64,000 nucleotides of DNA from the NCBI GenBank assembly GCA_002351725.1, contig DEHD01000040.1, positions 1 to 64,000 of the forward strand, read 5' to 3'. The notes beneath the pieces were generated by a model, which was not told where the DNA came from, searched no databases, and saw only the letters and a program-made list of their open reading frames with translations. A program made the translations under genes and the position numbers. Position 1 is the stretch's first letter, and each line of letters begins with the position of its first letter. The stretch is from Prevotella sp. UBA2809. Lineage in GTDB: Bacteria > Bacteroidota > Bacteroidia > Bacteroidales > Bacteroidaceae. Positions 25,990-34,678 of the stretch are shown here, one piece after another.

Positions 25990-27292
25990 ATGTTTTAATG
26001 ATTGTGGTTCCGTATATATCAAACTCTTCTGAATCAGTTATCAGAACATCATAGAAATCGCCAATCTTAAGATTAGCTTCAGAGGCTGGAATCAACACCT
26101 CTGGATCAACCTCAGGCGAACAGAACTCTGTACGTCCGATATAATAATCGCCCTCAAGACGGTCGATAATCACTCGGAGAACCTTTCCCACCTTTTCGGC
26201 TTCAAGTTCTGTACTGATATTCTGCTGGATACGCATAATCTTATCAAGTCGCAACTGCTTAACATATTCAGGAACATCGTCCTCAAAGTTGTCAGCCGAA
26301 TAAGTTCCCTCTTCCTCCGAATAGGCGAATGCTCCCATACGCTCAAAACGAGCCCATTTCACAAACTCCTTGAGTTCCTCAAAATCTTCATCTGTCTCAC
26401 CTGGGAAGCCAACCATCAGGGTTGTGCGTATATGGATACCAGGCACTTCCTCACGCATGCGTCTAACAAGTTCGTAAGTCTCCTCCTTAGTAACGTGGCG
26501 GCGCATGCGGGTAAGCATATTATCAGAAACATGCTGCAAGGCGATATCCAGATACTTACAAACATTCTGCTTCTCACGGATTACACGCAGCAGATCCCAT
26601 GGGAAGTGTGTGGGATATGCATAATGCAATCTGATCCACTCTACTCCTGGAATATCGGCCATCTTCTCGATGAGCTCAGCAATATGCTGCTTGCCATCGA
26701 TGTCGACACCGTAATATGTAAGTTCCTGAGCTATAACATTAAACTCCTTTGTGCCTTGGCTAACAAGATACTTAACCTCATCAAGGATATCCTGCATTGG
26801 GCGACTCTGGTGCTTACCAGTAATCAAAGGAATAGCGCAATAAGCACAATGGCGATCGCAGCCCTCACTAATCTTGATATAAGCATAATGGCGTGGAGTT
26901 GTAATATGGCGTTTTCCTTCACAAGCGTTGAAATCTTCGCCCTTCAGGTCTTTCAGCAACTGTTTATAGTTAAACTTTCCATACCATCCGTCAACCTCAG
27001 GAATCTCCTGCTCCAAATCAGCAAGATATCTTTCAGAGAGGCATCCCATAACATAGAGCTTCTCTATTCGTCCTTCAGTCTTTGCCTGAGCAAACTCAAG
27101 AATGGTATTGATGCTTTCCTCTTTGGCGTCGTTTATGAATCCACAAGTATTAACTACAACTATCTCACCCTGAGGATCATCGCTGTCATGGGTACATTGA
27201 AAGCCATTGGCCTCCATCAAACCCATCAGCATCTCGCTGTCAACAAGATTCTTAGAACATCCGAGTGATATAAAATCTATTGTCTTTGCCAT
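25979..27292 (-). CDS. rimO: Ribosomal protein uS12 methylthiotransferase
   Basis: RimO is a radical-SAM enzyme that adds a methylthio group to an Asp of ribosomal protein S12. The 437-residue sequence has the N-terminal MTTase domain (SLGCSKNLVDSE), the radical-SAM cluster motif CDRHCAYC, and a C-terminal TRAM domain. Its length is normal. It is seven bases downstream of ftsY and overlaps the HU gene. Confidence 0.96.
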   Translation of the reverse strand: MAKTIDFISLGCSKNLVDSEMLMGLMEANGFQCTHDSDDPQGEIVVVNTCGFINDAKEESINTILEFAQAKTEGRIEKLYVMGCLSERYLADLEQEIPEVDGWYGKFNYKQLLKDLKGEDFNACEGKRHITTPRHYAYIKISEGCDRHCAYCAIPLITGKHQSRPMQDILDEVKYLVSQGTKEFNVIAQELTYYGVDIDGKQHIAELIEKMADIPGVEWIRLHYAYPTHFPWDLLRVIREKQNVCKYLDIALQHVSDNMLTRMRRHVTKEETYELVRRMREEVPGIHIRTTLMVGFPGETDEDFEELKEFVKWARFERMGAFAYSEEEGTYSADNFEDDVPEYVKQLRLDKIMRIQQNISTELEAEKVGKVLRVIIDRLEGDYYIGRTEFCSPEVDPEVLIPASEANLKIGDFYDVLITDSEEFDIYGTTIIKTYEQ

Positions 27293-27299
27293 TTAATGC

Positions 27300-28259
27300 T
27301 TAATCTTTAATGTCAAACAGCGAATCAACAAACTGACGCTTATTAAAAAGCTGCAAGTCGGTCATACCCTCTCCCAGTCCGATATACTTAACGGGCACCT
27401 TGAGCTGGTCTGAAATTCCGATTACCACTCCACCCTTAGCAGTACCATCAAGTTTGGTAATGGCAAGTGATGTTATCTGTGTAACTGCAGCAAACTGCTT
27501 AGCCTGCTCGAAAGCATTCTGACCAGTAGAGCCATCAAGCACAAGCATAACCTCATCAGGAGCCTCGGACAGCACCTTCTTCATAACGTCCTTAATCTTC
27601 TTAAGCTCGTTCATAAGGCCAGCCTTATTGTGAAGACGTCCAGCTGTATCGATGAGCACTACGTCAGCACCATTTGCCTTTGCACTTGAAAGAGTATCGA
27701 ATGCCACGCTGGCAGGATCGCTACCCATCTGCTGCTTGATAACAGGCACACCTACTCTCTCGCCCCAGATACAAAGCTGTTCAACAGCAGCAGCACGGAA
27801 GGTATCAGCTGCACCAAGGTAAACCTTCTTACCTGCCTGCTTGAACTGCCAGGCAAGCTTGCCAATGGTAGTAGTCTTACCCACACCATTAACACCAACC
27901 ACTAGAATTACATATGGCTTATGGTCAGAGGGCAAATCCCAGTTATCATTATCTTCAGAATTATTCTCAGCTAACAAATTTGCTATTTCGTCACGAAGGA
28001 TGGTATTCAGTTCAGAAGTGCTGACATATTTATCGCGAGCCACACGCTCTTCAATTCGCTCTATAATCTTCAATGTAGTATCTACGCCAACATCACTTGT
28101 GATGAGCACTTCTTCAAGGTTATCCAAGACATCATCATCAACCTTCGATTTACCTGCTACAGCACGAGCCAGTTTATCGAATACACTAGTCTTGGTTTTC
28201 TCCAGACCTTTGTCGAGAGTTTCCTTCTTATCCTTACTAAAAAATCCAAATAATCCCAT
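27300..28259 (-). CDS. ftsY: Signal recognition particle receptor
   Basis: FtsY docks SRP-ribosome complexes at the inner membrane. This 319-residue copy has a short N-terminal basic segment, the NG domain with G1 motif GVNGVGKTT, DTAGR as G3, and TKLDGTAKGG near the C-terminus. The long acidic A-domain of E. coli FtsY is absent, as in most Bacteroidetes. It is the first gene of the ftsY-rimO-HU-HU/LysM operon and has a good promoter at 28279-28310. Confidence 0.97.
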   Translation of the reverse strand: MGLFGFFSKDKKETLDKGLEKTKTSVFDKLARAVAGKSKVDDDVLDNLEEVLITSDVGVDTTLKIIERIEERVARDKYVSTSELNTILRDEIANLLAENNSEDNDNWDLPSDHKPYVILVVGVNGVGKTTTIGKLAWQFKQAGKKVYLGAADTFRAAAVEQLCIWGERVGVPVIKQQMGSDPASVAFDTLSSAKANGADVVLIDTAGRLHNKAGLMNELKKIKDVMKKVLSEAPDEVMLVLDGSTGQNAFEQAKQFAAVTQITSLAITKLDGTAKGGVVIGISDQLKVPVKYIGLGEGMTDLQLFNKRQFVDSLFDIKD

Positions 28260-28278
28260 ATTGCAATATTTTCGATTG

Positions 28279-28310
28279 CAAAGATAGGAATAATTTACGA
28301 TACAGCCAAA
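28279..28310 (-). promoter_or_regulatory. Promoter of ftsY operon (TTTG-N20-TATCTTTG)
   Basis: On the minus strand the -33 box TTTG (28307-28310) and the -7 box TATCTTTG (28279-28286) are exactly 20 bases apart. The -33 box is built from the end of the T-run of the upstream ribosomal-gene terminator. Confidence 0.75.
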
Positions 28311-28341
28311 AAAAGAGGCCGCAAATTTCTTTGCGACCTCT
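28308..28341 (-). terminator. Terminator of rpmB-rpmG-DUF4295 operon
   Basis: CGCAAA (28320-28325) pairs with TTTGCG (28330-28335), extended across one mismatch by AGAGG/CCTCT. On the minus strand seven Ts follow the stem. Confidence 0.8.
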
Positions 28342-28363
28342 CATTTTATATTATAAATGGGGA

Positions 28364-28522
28364 TTAGTTCTTAAAGAAGTCCTTAACAGCCTCGTTGGGA
28401 ACCATCTGCTCATCGAAGATGTAAGCGCCAGTCTTTGGGCTCTTAACCATCTTGATTACCTTTGTGTAAGCGCGACCATCCTTTGAGCCTTCGTGGAGGG
28501 TAGCGACGGTTTTCTTTGCCAT
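28364..28522 (-). CDS. DUF4295 family small protein
   Basis: This 52-residue basic protein begins MAKKTVATLHEGSKDGRAYT. It matches the DUF4295 family, which in Bacteroidetes regularly follows rpmB and rpmG. It has no known function. Co-expression with L28 and L33 suggests a ribosome-associated role. The coordinates were found by direct translation. The gene ends about 20 bases before the terminator. Confidence 0.88.
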   Translation of the reverse strand: MAKKTVATLHEGSKDGRAYTKVIKMVKSPKTGAYIFDEQMVPNEAVKDFFKN

Positions 28523-28534
28523 ACTTCAGTCGTA

Positions 28535-28726
28535 TTATTTAATCTCCTTGTGAAGAGTCATCTTCTTCAGGATTGGGTTATACTTCATCAGTTCCATACG
28601 CTCTGGCGTATTCTTACGATTCTTTGTAGTCACATAGCGGCTAATGCCTGGCATACCACTATTCTTGTGCTCGGTGCACTCCAGGATTACCTGAACGCGA
28701 TTACCTTTTGCTTTCTTACTTGCCAT
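28535..28726 (-). CDS. rpmG: Large ribosomal subunit protein bL33
   Basis: This 63-residue bL33 has the family pattern VILECTEHKNSGMPGISRY and KNRKNTPERMELMKYNP. The zinc-binding CxxC pairs of some L33 paralogues are absent apart from one Cys, so this is the C-minus type. It lies between rpmB and the DUF4295 gene on one transcript. Confidence 0.96.
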   Translation of the reverse strand: MASKKAKGNRVQVILECTEHKNSGMPGISRYVTTKNRKNTPERMELMKYNPILKKMTLHKEIK

Positions 28727-28730
28727 GATC

Positions 28731-28994
28731 TTAATCTCCTATCACTTTAATGTCCTTCCAGTCTACAAATCCTTTGGCAACAGCCTGCTTCAAGGCAGCA
28801 TCCAGACCTACTTTGTTGATCATACGAAGACCAGCAGCGCTAATCTTCAACTGAATCCAGCAACCCTCCTCTACATAGTAGAACTTCTTGCTGAAAAGGT
28901 TAACGTCAAAGCTTCTCTTTGTACGGTGCTTTGAGTGAGACACATTGCAACCTATCTGTGCCTTCTTTCCTGTAATTTGACAAATCTTAGACAT
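28731..28994 (-). CDS. rpmB: Large ribosomal subunit protein bL28
   Basis: This 87-residue bL28 begins MSKICQITGKKAQIGCNVSH and contains the typical RTKRSFDVNL block. It is the first gene of the L28-L33-DUF4295 operon, with a -7-like box about 50 bases upstream at 29046-29053. Confidence 0.97.
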   Translation of the reverse strand: MSKICQITGKKAQIGCNVSHSKHRTKRSFDVNLFSKKFYYVEEGCWIQLKISAAGLRMINKVGLDAALKQAVAKGFVDWKDIKVIGD

Positions 28995-29045
28995 TTCTAT
29001 CTACTTTTTACTTGTGATTTACACTTACTTATTCCAAACAGCGTG

Positions 29046-29053
29046 CAAAATTA
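29046..29053 (-). promoter_or_regulatory. Putative -7 box of rpmB operon
   Basis: The minus strand reads TAATTTTG, matching TAnnTTTG, 52 bases before the rpmB ATG. The -33 region is not a clear TTTG. Confidence 0.45.
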
Positions 29054-29112
29054 CACAATTTTATTGAGATTCAGATAATTACACGACCGGAAAATTTAAT
29101 AATTAATATTTT

Positions 29113-29628
29113 TTAACCTTCTCGTACAGGTCTGGGGGCATCTTCCTCCTTCAAAAAGTCCAAAAACATCTCCATCGCGCGGTTTGTTGCGATAGCCAGA
29201 TTGATATCTCTACCATGATCCTCATCAACCTTCAAAGTAACCACGCGTTCAGGAGTTCCACAAGCCAGCCAGATGGTACCTACAGGTATCTCTTTTGTAC
29301 CTCCAGTGGGGCCGGCAAAACCTGTTGCGGCAATAGCATAATTTGTATTAAGGGCCTTACATGCTCCCTTCACCATAGCTATCGCAACTTCCTCACACAC
29401 AGCAGTTTTCTCTTCCAGCACCTGATGGTCAACACCCAGAAGATTTTCTTTAATCTCGTTGACATATGAGATGATTCCACCTTTGAAATACTTAGATGCA
29501 CCAGGTACAGATATAATAGCCTCGGCTATACGTCCACCAGTACAACTTTCAGCGGTGCCAACAGTCTTCTCTGTTTCCCAAAGAATCTCACTCACCTCTC
29601 TACTTGTAATCTTACTTTCAAAATCCAT
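29113..29628 (-). CDS. pncC: CinA-family nicotinamide-nucleotide amidohydrolase
   Basis: This 171-residue protein corresponds to the C-terminal CinA/PncC domain, which deamidates NMN in pyridine-nucleotide recycling. The diagnostic blocks TVGTAESCTGGRIAEAI and ATGFAGPTGG are present. It stands alone without the N-terminal MoCF-like domain of full CinA. It lies 23 bases downstream of tsaD on the same strand. Confidence 0.9.
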   Translation of the reverse strand: MDFESKITSREVSEILWETEKTVGTAESCTGGRIAEAIISVPGASKYFKGGIISYVNEIKENLLGVDHQVLEEKTAVCEEVAIAMVKGACKALNTNYAIAATGFAGPTGGTKEIPVGTIWLACGTPERVVTLKVDEDHGRDINLAIATNRAMEMFLDFLKEEDAPRPVREG

Positions 29629-29651
29629 CTATTTAATTTTTTATGTTTATC

Positions 29652-30677
29652 TTACTTGAATGTCACTTTTGAGAATGCAGGAGCATCGATAGAACAGAAC
29701 TCCTGATCCTGATACTTATAATAACCCACGATGCCAATCATAGCAGCATTATCGGTGGTATAACTGAACTTAGGGATATAAATAGTCCATCCGTAGCGTT
29801 TCTCTGCATCATAGAATGCATTACGCAGTCCGTTGTTAGCACTAACACCACCAGCAACAGCAACGTGCTTGATGCCAGTCTGCTTAACGGCTTTCTTGAG
29901 TTTCTTCATAAGAATATCTACGATAGTCCACTCAAGCGATGCAGCTATATCTTCCTTGTGATTCTCGATAAAATCAGGATCCTCGGCTACCCATTTCTGC
30001 ATAGAATAGAGGAACGAAGTCTTCAAGCCAGAGAAACTATAATCGAGTCCAGGAATATTTGGTTCAGCAAACTGGAATGCCTTTGGATTTCCCTGACGAG
30101 CAAGTCGGTCGATAACAGGACCACCTGGATAACCTAATCCCATAACCTTCGAACACTTGTCGATAGCCTCGCCAGCTGCATCATCGATAGTCTGACCAAG
30201 AACCTCCATATCATTATAGGCATTAACCTTAACAATCTGAGAGTTACCACCAGAAACCAACAAGCAAAGGAATGGCAATGGTGGCTGATGCTGATCGTCT
30301 TCCGACTCCTTAATGAAGTGAGCCATAACGTGTCCCTGCAGATGGTTTACATCAATCATAGGGATACCAAGTGAGCGTGCAAATCCTTTTGCGAAGCTTA
30401 CACCAACAAGGAGCGAACCCATCAAACCAGGTCCCCGTGTAAAAGCTATAGCCGTAAGATCTTCCTTAGTGATTCCGGCCTTCTTGATTGCCTGATCAAC
30501 AACAGGCACTACATTCTGCTGGTGGGCTCTTGATGCCAACTCAGGCACTACTCCACCATAAGCCTCATGAACAGCCTGCGATGCTGTTACGTTCGACAAC
30601 AGGATACCATTCTTAAGTACTGCAGCCGAAGTATCGTCGCACGAGCTCTCTATACCTAATATATATATATCACCCAT
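29652..30677 (-). CDS. tsaD: tRNA threonylcarbamoyladenosine transferase
   Basis: TsaD transfers the threonylcarbamoyl group to A37 of ANN-reading tRNAs. The sequence contains GIESSCDDTS, HLQGHVMAHF (metal-binding His residues) and the ASRAHQQ block. The start is taken at ATG 30677, because the two codons upstream need a TTG and fall in repeat-derived spacer. At 341 residues it has the usual length. Confidence 0.96.
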   Translation of the reverse strand: MGDIYILGIESSCDDTSAAVLKNGILLSNVTASQAVHEAYGGVVPELASRAHQQNVVPVVDQAIKKAGITKEDLTAIAFTRGPGLMGSLLVGVSFAKGFARSLGIPMIDVNHLQGHVMAHFIKESEDDQHQPPLPFLCLLVSGGNSQIVKVNAYNDMEVLGQTIDDAAGEAIDKCSKVMGLGYPGGPVIDRLARQGNPKAFQFAEPNIPGLDYSFSGLKTSFLYSMQKWVAEDPDFIENHKEDIAASLEWTIVDILMKKLKKAVKQTGIKHVAVAGGVSANNGLRNAFYDAEKRYGWTIYIPKFSYTTDNAAMIGIVGYYKYQDQEFCSIDAPAFSKVTFK

Positions 30678-30678
30678 T

Positions 30679-30702
30679 TTCAATGTTCAATAATCAATAA
30701 GT
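30679..30702. repeat. Heptad-like spacer between map and tsaD
   Basis: The plus strand reads AATGTTC, AATAATC, then AATAAGTC, imperfect seven-base units related to those in tolC. The run overlaps the map stop codon and lies directly ahead of the tsaD ATG. Confidence 0.5.
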
Positions 30703-31560
30703 CAACACTTCTACACCATGTTCTGTCATTACGAGTGTATGCTCCCACTGGGCGCTTGGCAGTTCATCTTCTGTTATAACCTCCCATCCGTATGGATCAT
30801 CGGCATCGATAAACACCTTCCATGTACCCATGTTAATCATTGGCTCGATGGTGAATACCATACCAGGAACCAAAAGCATACCTGTACCACGATGTCCATA
30901 ATGCTCTACATCTGGCTCCTCGTGGAATTTTAGTCCTACGCCATGTCCAGCCAGATCGCGAACGATACCATAGCCGTACTTCTTACAGTGCTTCTCGATG
31001 GCATGACCTATATCGCCAACAAAGCTGTAAGGCTTAGCAGCCTCCATACCAATCTCAAGACACTCCTTAGCTACACGAACCAACTGCTCTTTCTCAGGTG
31101 ATGTCTTACCGATGATGAACATACGACTTGCATCAGCATAATATCCATCAAGGATTGTAGTGAAATCGACATTGATGATATCGCCCTCTTCAAGAACATC
31201 TTCCTCTTTGGGGATACCATGACATACAACCTCGTTGATTGAAGTGCAGACTGACATTGGGAAACCTTCATAATTAAGACATGCTGGTATGGCGCCGTTT
31301 TCTTCGCAAACCTTACGGCATATCTGGTCAATCTCCAGTGTGTTCATTCCGGCATGAATCTCTTTGGCCACTGCGTCGAGCACAGCGGTATTTACTACAC
31401 CCGCCTTGCGGATGCCTTCTATCTGTTCAGGGGTTTTAATTAATTCACGTGTTGGCACCAGTTTGCCTTTGTTCTCCCAAAACATGATGGTTTTATCCAT
31501 CTCTGTGGGCTCCTGACCTGGCAGGCAATGCCATCTTCTTTTTTTGTTAAACGCACTCAT
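30694..31560 (-). CDS. map: Type I methionine aminopeptidase
   Basis: This enzyme removes N-terminal methionine from new proteins using a two-metal site. The 288-residue sequence has DFTTILDGYYADASRMF (metal Asp residues), GHGVGLKFHEEP (His) and TIEPMI (Glu). A short N-terminal extension (MSAFNKKRRWHCLPGQEP) precedes the catalytic fold and is common in this group. The start at 31560 lies below the promoter and hairpin at 31583-31643. A longer in-frame start at 31614 would lie inside those elements. Confidence 0.95.
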   Translation of the reverse strand: MSAFNKKRRWHCLPGQEPTEMDKTIMFWENKGKLVPTRELIKTPEQIEGIRKAGVVNTAVLDAVAKEIHAGMNTLEIDQICRKVCEENGAIPACLNYEGFPMSVCTSINEVVCHGIPKEEDVLEEGDIINVDFTTILDGYYADASRMFIIGKTSPEKEQLVRVAKECLEIGMEAAKPYSFVGDIGHAIEKHCKKYGYGIVRDLAGHGVGLKFHEEPDVEHYGHRGTGMLLVPGMVFTIEPMINMGTWKVFIDADDPYGWEVITEDELPSAQWEHTLVMTEHGVEVLTY

Positions 31561-31582
31561 CTTATCATCCAAAAATAAAAAA

Positions 31583-31614
31583 TTGCAGCGGATCTTTTTT
31601 GAAATCCGCTGCAA
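31583..31614 (-). terminator. Strong hairpin terminator between the lipoprotein gene and map
   Basis: TTGCAGCGGAT (31583-31593) and ATCCGCTGCAA (31604-31614) form a perfect 11-bp stem. On the minus strand TTTTTTATTTTT follows. It should stop transcripts from the lipoprotein gene. Confidence 0.85.
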
Positions 31615-31643
31615 AGGTACTAATAAGTGAGCAAATCACCAAA
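31612..31643 (-). promoter_or_regulatory. Promoter of map (TTTG-N20-TACCTTTG)
   Basis: The -33 box TTTG lies at 31640-31643 and the -7 box TACCTTTG at 31612-31619, exactly 20 bases apart. The -7 box runs into the first arm of the terminator hairpin, so RNAs starting here should lack most of that arm. Confidence 0.8.
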
Positions 31644-31658
31644 TTTAAGTCGATTTTT

Positions 31659-32174
31659 CTAACGAATGCGGTGACGAGGACGGTCGATTGTCAGGCTGTC
31701 GCCTCCATCTTCAGCTGCACGTGTGCGATAGCTGCGCCAGTTGTAATCGGTCTCGTAACGGCGTGATGCGTAGCGCAAATCGAAGTTAACTGTTTTATTA
31801 TAATCATAGAACTCACCACGGAAGTGATTGTCAGTAAGCGAATAGTGACGGATCTCAACGCTGCAGTCATCCTCTACGAAGTAGATATAGATGGTGCCGA
31901 AATTTACATGCCACTCGATATGTGTGGGGTTGTAATAACCATCATCGTAGTAGTCGATCCAAAGACCATTGCCCTCTGAATAGGTATAAGGATCCTTCAG
32001 GAAGGTGATCTCAGAGCCTGTATAACTTACGCCATTATAGTCCTCGATGCGCATATCGCCGCACCAGGTGCCTTCGAGTGTATTGGCGATTTCCTCATCA
32101 GTCTCGCAAGAGGTGAACGACAGTGTCATCAATCCCATCATTGCCATCATCAGTGTTGTGTAGAGCTTCTTCAT
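31659..32174 (-). CDS. Lipocalin-like lipoprotein, function unknown
   Basis: This 171-residue protein starts at ATG 32174, giving a signal peptide with lipobox (LSFTSC). An upstream in-frame ATG would add eleven mostly polar residues before the signal. The mature part is rich in aromatic, Gly and charged residues (LEGTWCGDMRIEDY, then WIDYYDDGYYNP), suggesting a small beta-barrel as in lipocalin-like Bacteroidales lipoproteins. It is a single gene between a promoter at 32227-32258 and the terminator at 31583-31614. No function can be given. Confidence 0.75.
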   Translation of the reverse strand: MKKLYTTLMMAMMGLMTLSFTSCETDEEIANTLEGTWCGDMRIEDYNGVSYTGSEITFLKDPYTYSEGNGLWIDYYDDGYYNPTHIEWHVNFGTIYIYFVEDDCSVEIRHYSLTDNHFRGEFYDYNKTVNFDLRYASRRYETDYNWRSYRTRAAEDGGDSLTIDRPRHRIR

Positions 32175-32226
32175 AACTGTACCCTTTCTATTTCTTTTGT
32201 TAGACATTCAATTAATATTTCTGTTG

Positions 32227-32258
32227 CAAAGATAGGCATTATCACCTACCCTTGCAAC
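32227..32258 (-). promoter_or_regulatory. Promoter of the lipoprotein gene
   Basis: TATCTTTG (32227-32234) lies 20 bases downstream of GTTG (32255-32258) on the minus strand, close to the TTTG-N20-TAnnTTTG pattern. Confidence 0.6.
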
Positions 32259-32289
32259 GGAAAAACTATAATAGTACGTGGGGATTTCC

Positions 32290-32934
32290 CTACAGTAAAG
32301 AGGAAAGTTGGTCGAAGTCGATATTCTGATAGTCGGCTATCTGAATATCTGACAGTTCGCGGATGGCTTCGGCTGAGTTAGTGGTTGTCAAACCGACAAC
32401 CTTCATCTGGGCAGCGCGACCTGAGCGCAAACCATTGAAGCTATCTTCGAATACGATGCACTCATCGGTGCTGGCACCTAAGCGGGCGGCTGCCTTGAGA
32501 TAGCAGTCGGGATCGGGTTTACTGCGGTCGAAATCCTCGCTGGTGAGGATAGCATCAAACAGATTTTTGAAATCGGGCTGATAACGATACACAGCCTGCA
32601 TCTTAGGCAGATTCGAGCTGGTGACTACGGCCGTCTTCACGCCATGACTGCGAAGGTCGGCAATCATACGCTCGAAACCTTCGATATAGTCGTAGTGCAT
32701 GTTACTCTCGTACTCGTTCAGTCGCTCAGTGATAACAGCCTGCTCGCTGAGCAGAGGCCCGCTGAACCACTGGTCGTAAATCTGCGTAAGCGTTTGTCCT
32801 TTAATCTCGTGCTCCAAACCCGGGTGTTCGGGATGGTATAACCGACACTGAGAACCCCAGAACACAGTGTACTGGGGCTCAGTGTCGAATACGACGCCAT
32901 CGAGGTCAAAAAGTGCTGCTTTCAGTTCACTCAT
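32290..32934 (-). CDS. HAD-superfamily phosphatase, beta-phosphoglucomutase-like
   Basis: This 214-residue protein has HAD motif I DLDGVVFDTE, motif II VVTSSN, the motif III Lys in SKPDPDCYL, and motif IV FEDSFNGLRSG. The helical cap type and the DGVxxDT signature place it near beta-phosphoglucomutase or sugar-phosphate phosphatases, with the substrate unknown. Its start overlaps the stop of the C69 dipeptidase gene (ATGA). Confidence 0.9.
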   Translation of the reverse strand: MSELKAALFDLDGVVFDTEPQYTVFWGSQCRLYHPEHPGLEHEIKGQTLTQIYDQWFSGPLLSEQAVITERLNEYESNMHYDYIEGFERMIADLRSHGVKTAVVTSSNLPKMQAVYRYQPDFKNLFDAILTSEDFDRSKPDPDCYLKAAARLGASTDECIVFEDSFNGLRSGRAAQMKVVGLTTTNSAEAIRELSDIQIADYQNIDFDQLSSLL

Positions 32935-34655
32935 TTCTTCTCCTCCGCAGGTACAAGATATTTATCGCCTGTAGCCTTGAGCAACTCGCGGGCATATTTC
33001 TCAGGGAATCCTGCGCGAACCACACGGGCACCATTACCATAATGAGTACGCTCGAAGTTACCATTAGCATCAGTAGGCTTCTCTACCATATCATTAAACT
33101 TAACAATGAGGTAGAATGCAAGTTTCTGCCAGCGAGCTATCATCTCGTCGCCCTTCTGACAACTGTACTTTGTGAGGTATGACACACGCTCCTGAGGAGT
33201 AGCCAATGCAAGAGCACGAGCCTCGACCTCTGGCTGAAGCTGTGAGTATGAGGCATCGAGTGAATCACGAACGGCCTTAAGTGTTGGGAACATCTGCGAG
33301 TAGCGTGGATATACCATATTGCTAACCCAGTTGCAAACCCAAAAGGCATTTTCCATCGAGAAGGTTACATCATCTGCACCCTCACCACTGAAGCACTTTG
33401 GACGACGTGTGATACAAGAGTACATTGGAGTATAAGCCACCATATTGCCATCGTCGTTACCAAACCAGAAGCAGGCACCAACCTCACGAGGCATCCAGCT
33501 GCGCATCTGCGAGATAAAACTCCAAGCAGTCTGCTGGGTTGAGATAGGACGCTCATTGAATACCTCCTGCTCGCCAACCTTGAATGATAGTGGTGATGGA
33601 CGGTAAGGCATATCGTAGATGCCGCCACCGATATTGGTATCGAGGGCGAATGGTGTTCCCTCATAGTGATCGCGCATAGCATCGCGAAGGTCCTGCATAG
33701 TTACCTTCTTATTAGGGATAATCCAAAGAGGCATCTCCTTGGCGTTCTTCTCCTTACCAGCTGCGTATGGGACATACTCTGAGAAATCGTCGGCAAAACG
33801 GTTGAAGAAGCTCCATACACGAGCCTCACAATAACGACGACCAGAGAAATCAGGAGCAGCATAGGCTGCGTTATAGCTGAAGTCGGCATCCTTACCGTCG
33901 AACCAACCCATAGCGCGTGCATAGCTCACTACATTGTCTGAACACAGCATCAGGTTTGTGATGGACTTCTTGGCGTTGAGAGCATACTTCTTGCTCATCA
34001 GATCCTTCATCTTAACACGTGTGTAGCGACCATCCAAGAACTTAGTGATGCGGCTCTGGTTTGCGTGAGCAGCAACAGCGTTATCAGGAATACGGATAGC
34101 TACCCAAACGGTACGCTCCTTTGACTTTGTGCGATCAGGACCGCAACCCATCATCTCCAGAATCCAAGCCTCGTCCTTATCAGCTACAGAGAATGTCTCA
34201 CCCTCAGAGTAGTAACCATACTGCTCTACCAGCGAAGTCATAATCTGCAGAGCCTCACGGGCTGTCTTAGAACGCTGCAGGGCGATATAAATCAATGAAC
34301 CATAGTCGATTACACCTGTTGAGTCGGCCATTTCCTCACGACCACCAAAGGTTGTCTCGCCAATGGTTACCTGCCACTCGTTAGAGTTACCTATTACGTT
34401 ATAAGTTTCGGCAGCCTCGGCAATCTCGCCAAGATACTTGTTTGTATCCCACTCATACACCTTTCTCATATCGCCAGGCTGATGCTTGGCTGCTGGATAG
34501 TGATAAAGGGGCATAAATGCGCCATACGAGTCGGCATTATAAGTTACAAATACCGAACCATCGGCGCTAGCTTTCTTACCTACAATAAAATTAGTACATG
34601 CTGCCGCGTAGGTTGCTGCCAGCAGCATGCTTGACAAAATTAATTTTCTTTTCAT
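32931..34655 (-). CDS. C69-family dipeptidase
   Basis: This 574-residue protein is an N-terminal-nucleophile peptidase of the PepD/C69 family, predicted to act in the envelope. A signal peptide (MKRKLILSSMLLAATYAAA) is followed at once by CTNFIVGKKAS, so Cys20 is probably both the mature N-terminus and the catalytic residue. Later blocks (YGSLIYIALQRSKTAREALQ) fit the family. The start at 34655 is chosen because ten extra upstream codons would precede the signal peptide and overlap nadC. It overlaps the HAD gene downstream. Confidence 0.9.
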   Translation of the reverse strand: MKRKLILSSMLLAATYAAACTNFIVGKKASADGSVFVTYNADSYGAFMPLYHYPAAKHQPGDMRKVYEWDTNKYLGEIAEAAETYNVIGNSNEWQVTIGETTFGGREEMADSTGVIDYGSLIYIALQRSKTAREALQIMTSLVEQYGYYSEGETFSVADKDEAWILEMMGCGPDRTKSKERTVWVAIRIPDNAVAAHANQSRITKFLDGRYTRVKMKDLMSKKYALNAKKSITNLMLCSDNVVSYARAMGWFDGKDADFSYNAAYAAPDFSGRRYCEARVWSFFNRFADDFSEYVPYAAGKEKNAKEMPLWIIPNKKVTMQDLRDAMRDHYEGTPFALDTNIGGGIYDMPYRPSPLSFKVGEQEVFNERPISTQQTAWSFISQMRSWMPREVGACFWFGNDDGNMVAYTPMYSCITRRPKCFSGEGADDVTFSMENAFWVCNWVSNMVYPRYSQMFPTLKAVRDSLDASYSQLQPEVEARALALATPQERVSYLTKYSCQKGDEMIARWQKLAFYLIVKFNDMVEKPTDANGNFERTHYGNGARVVRAGFPEKYARELLKATGDKYLVPAEEKK

Positions 34656-34678
34656 ATACCTTATTATATATATAGGGG

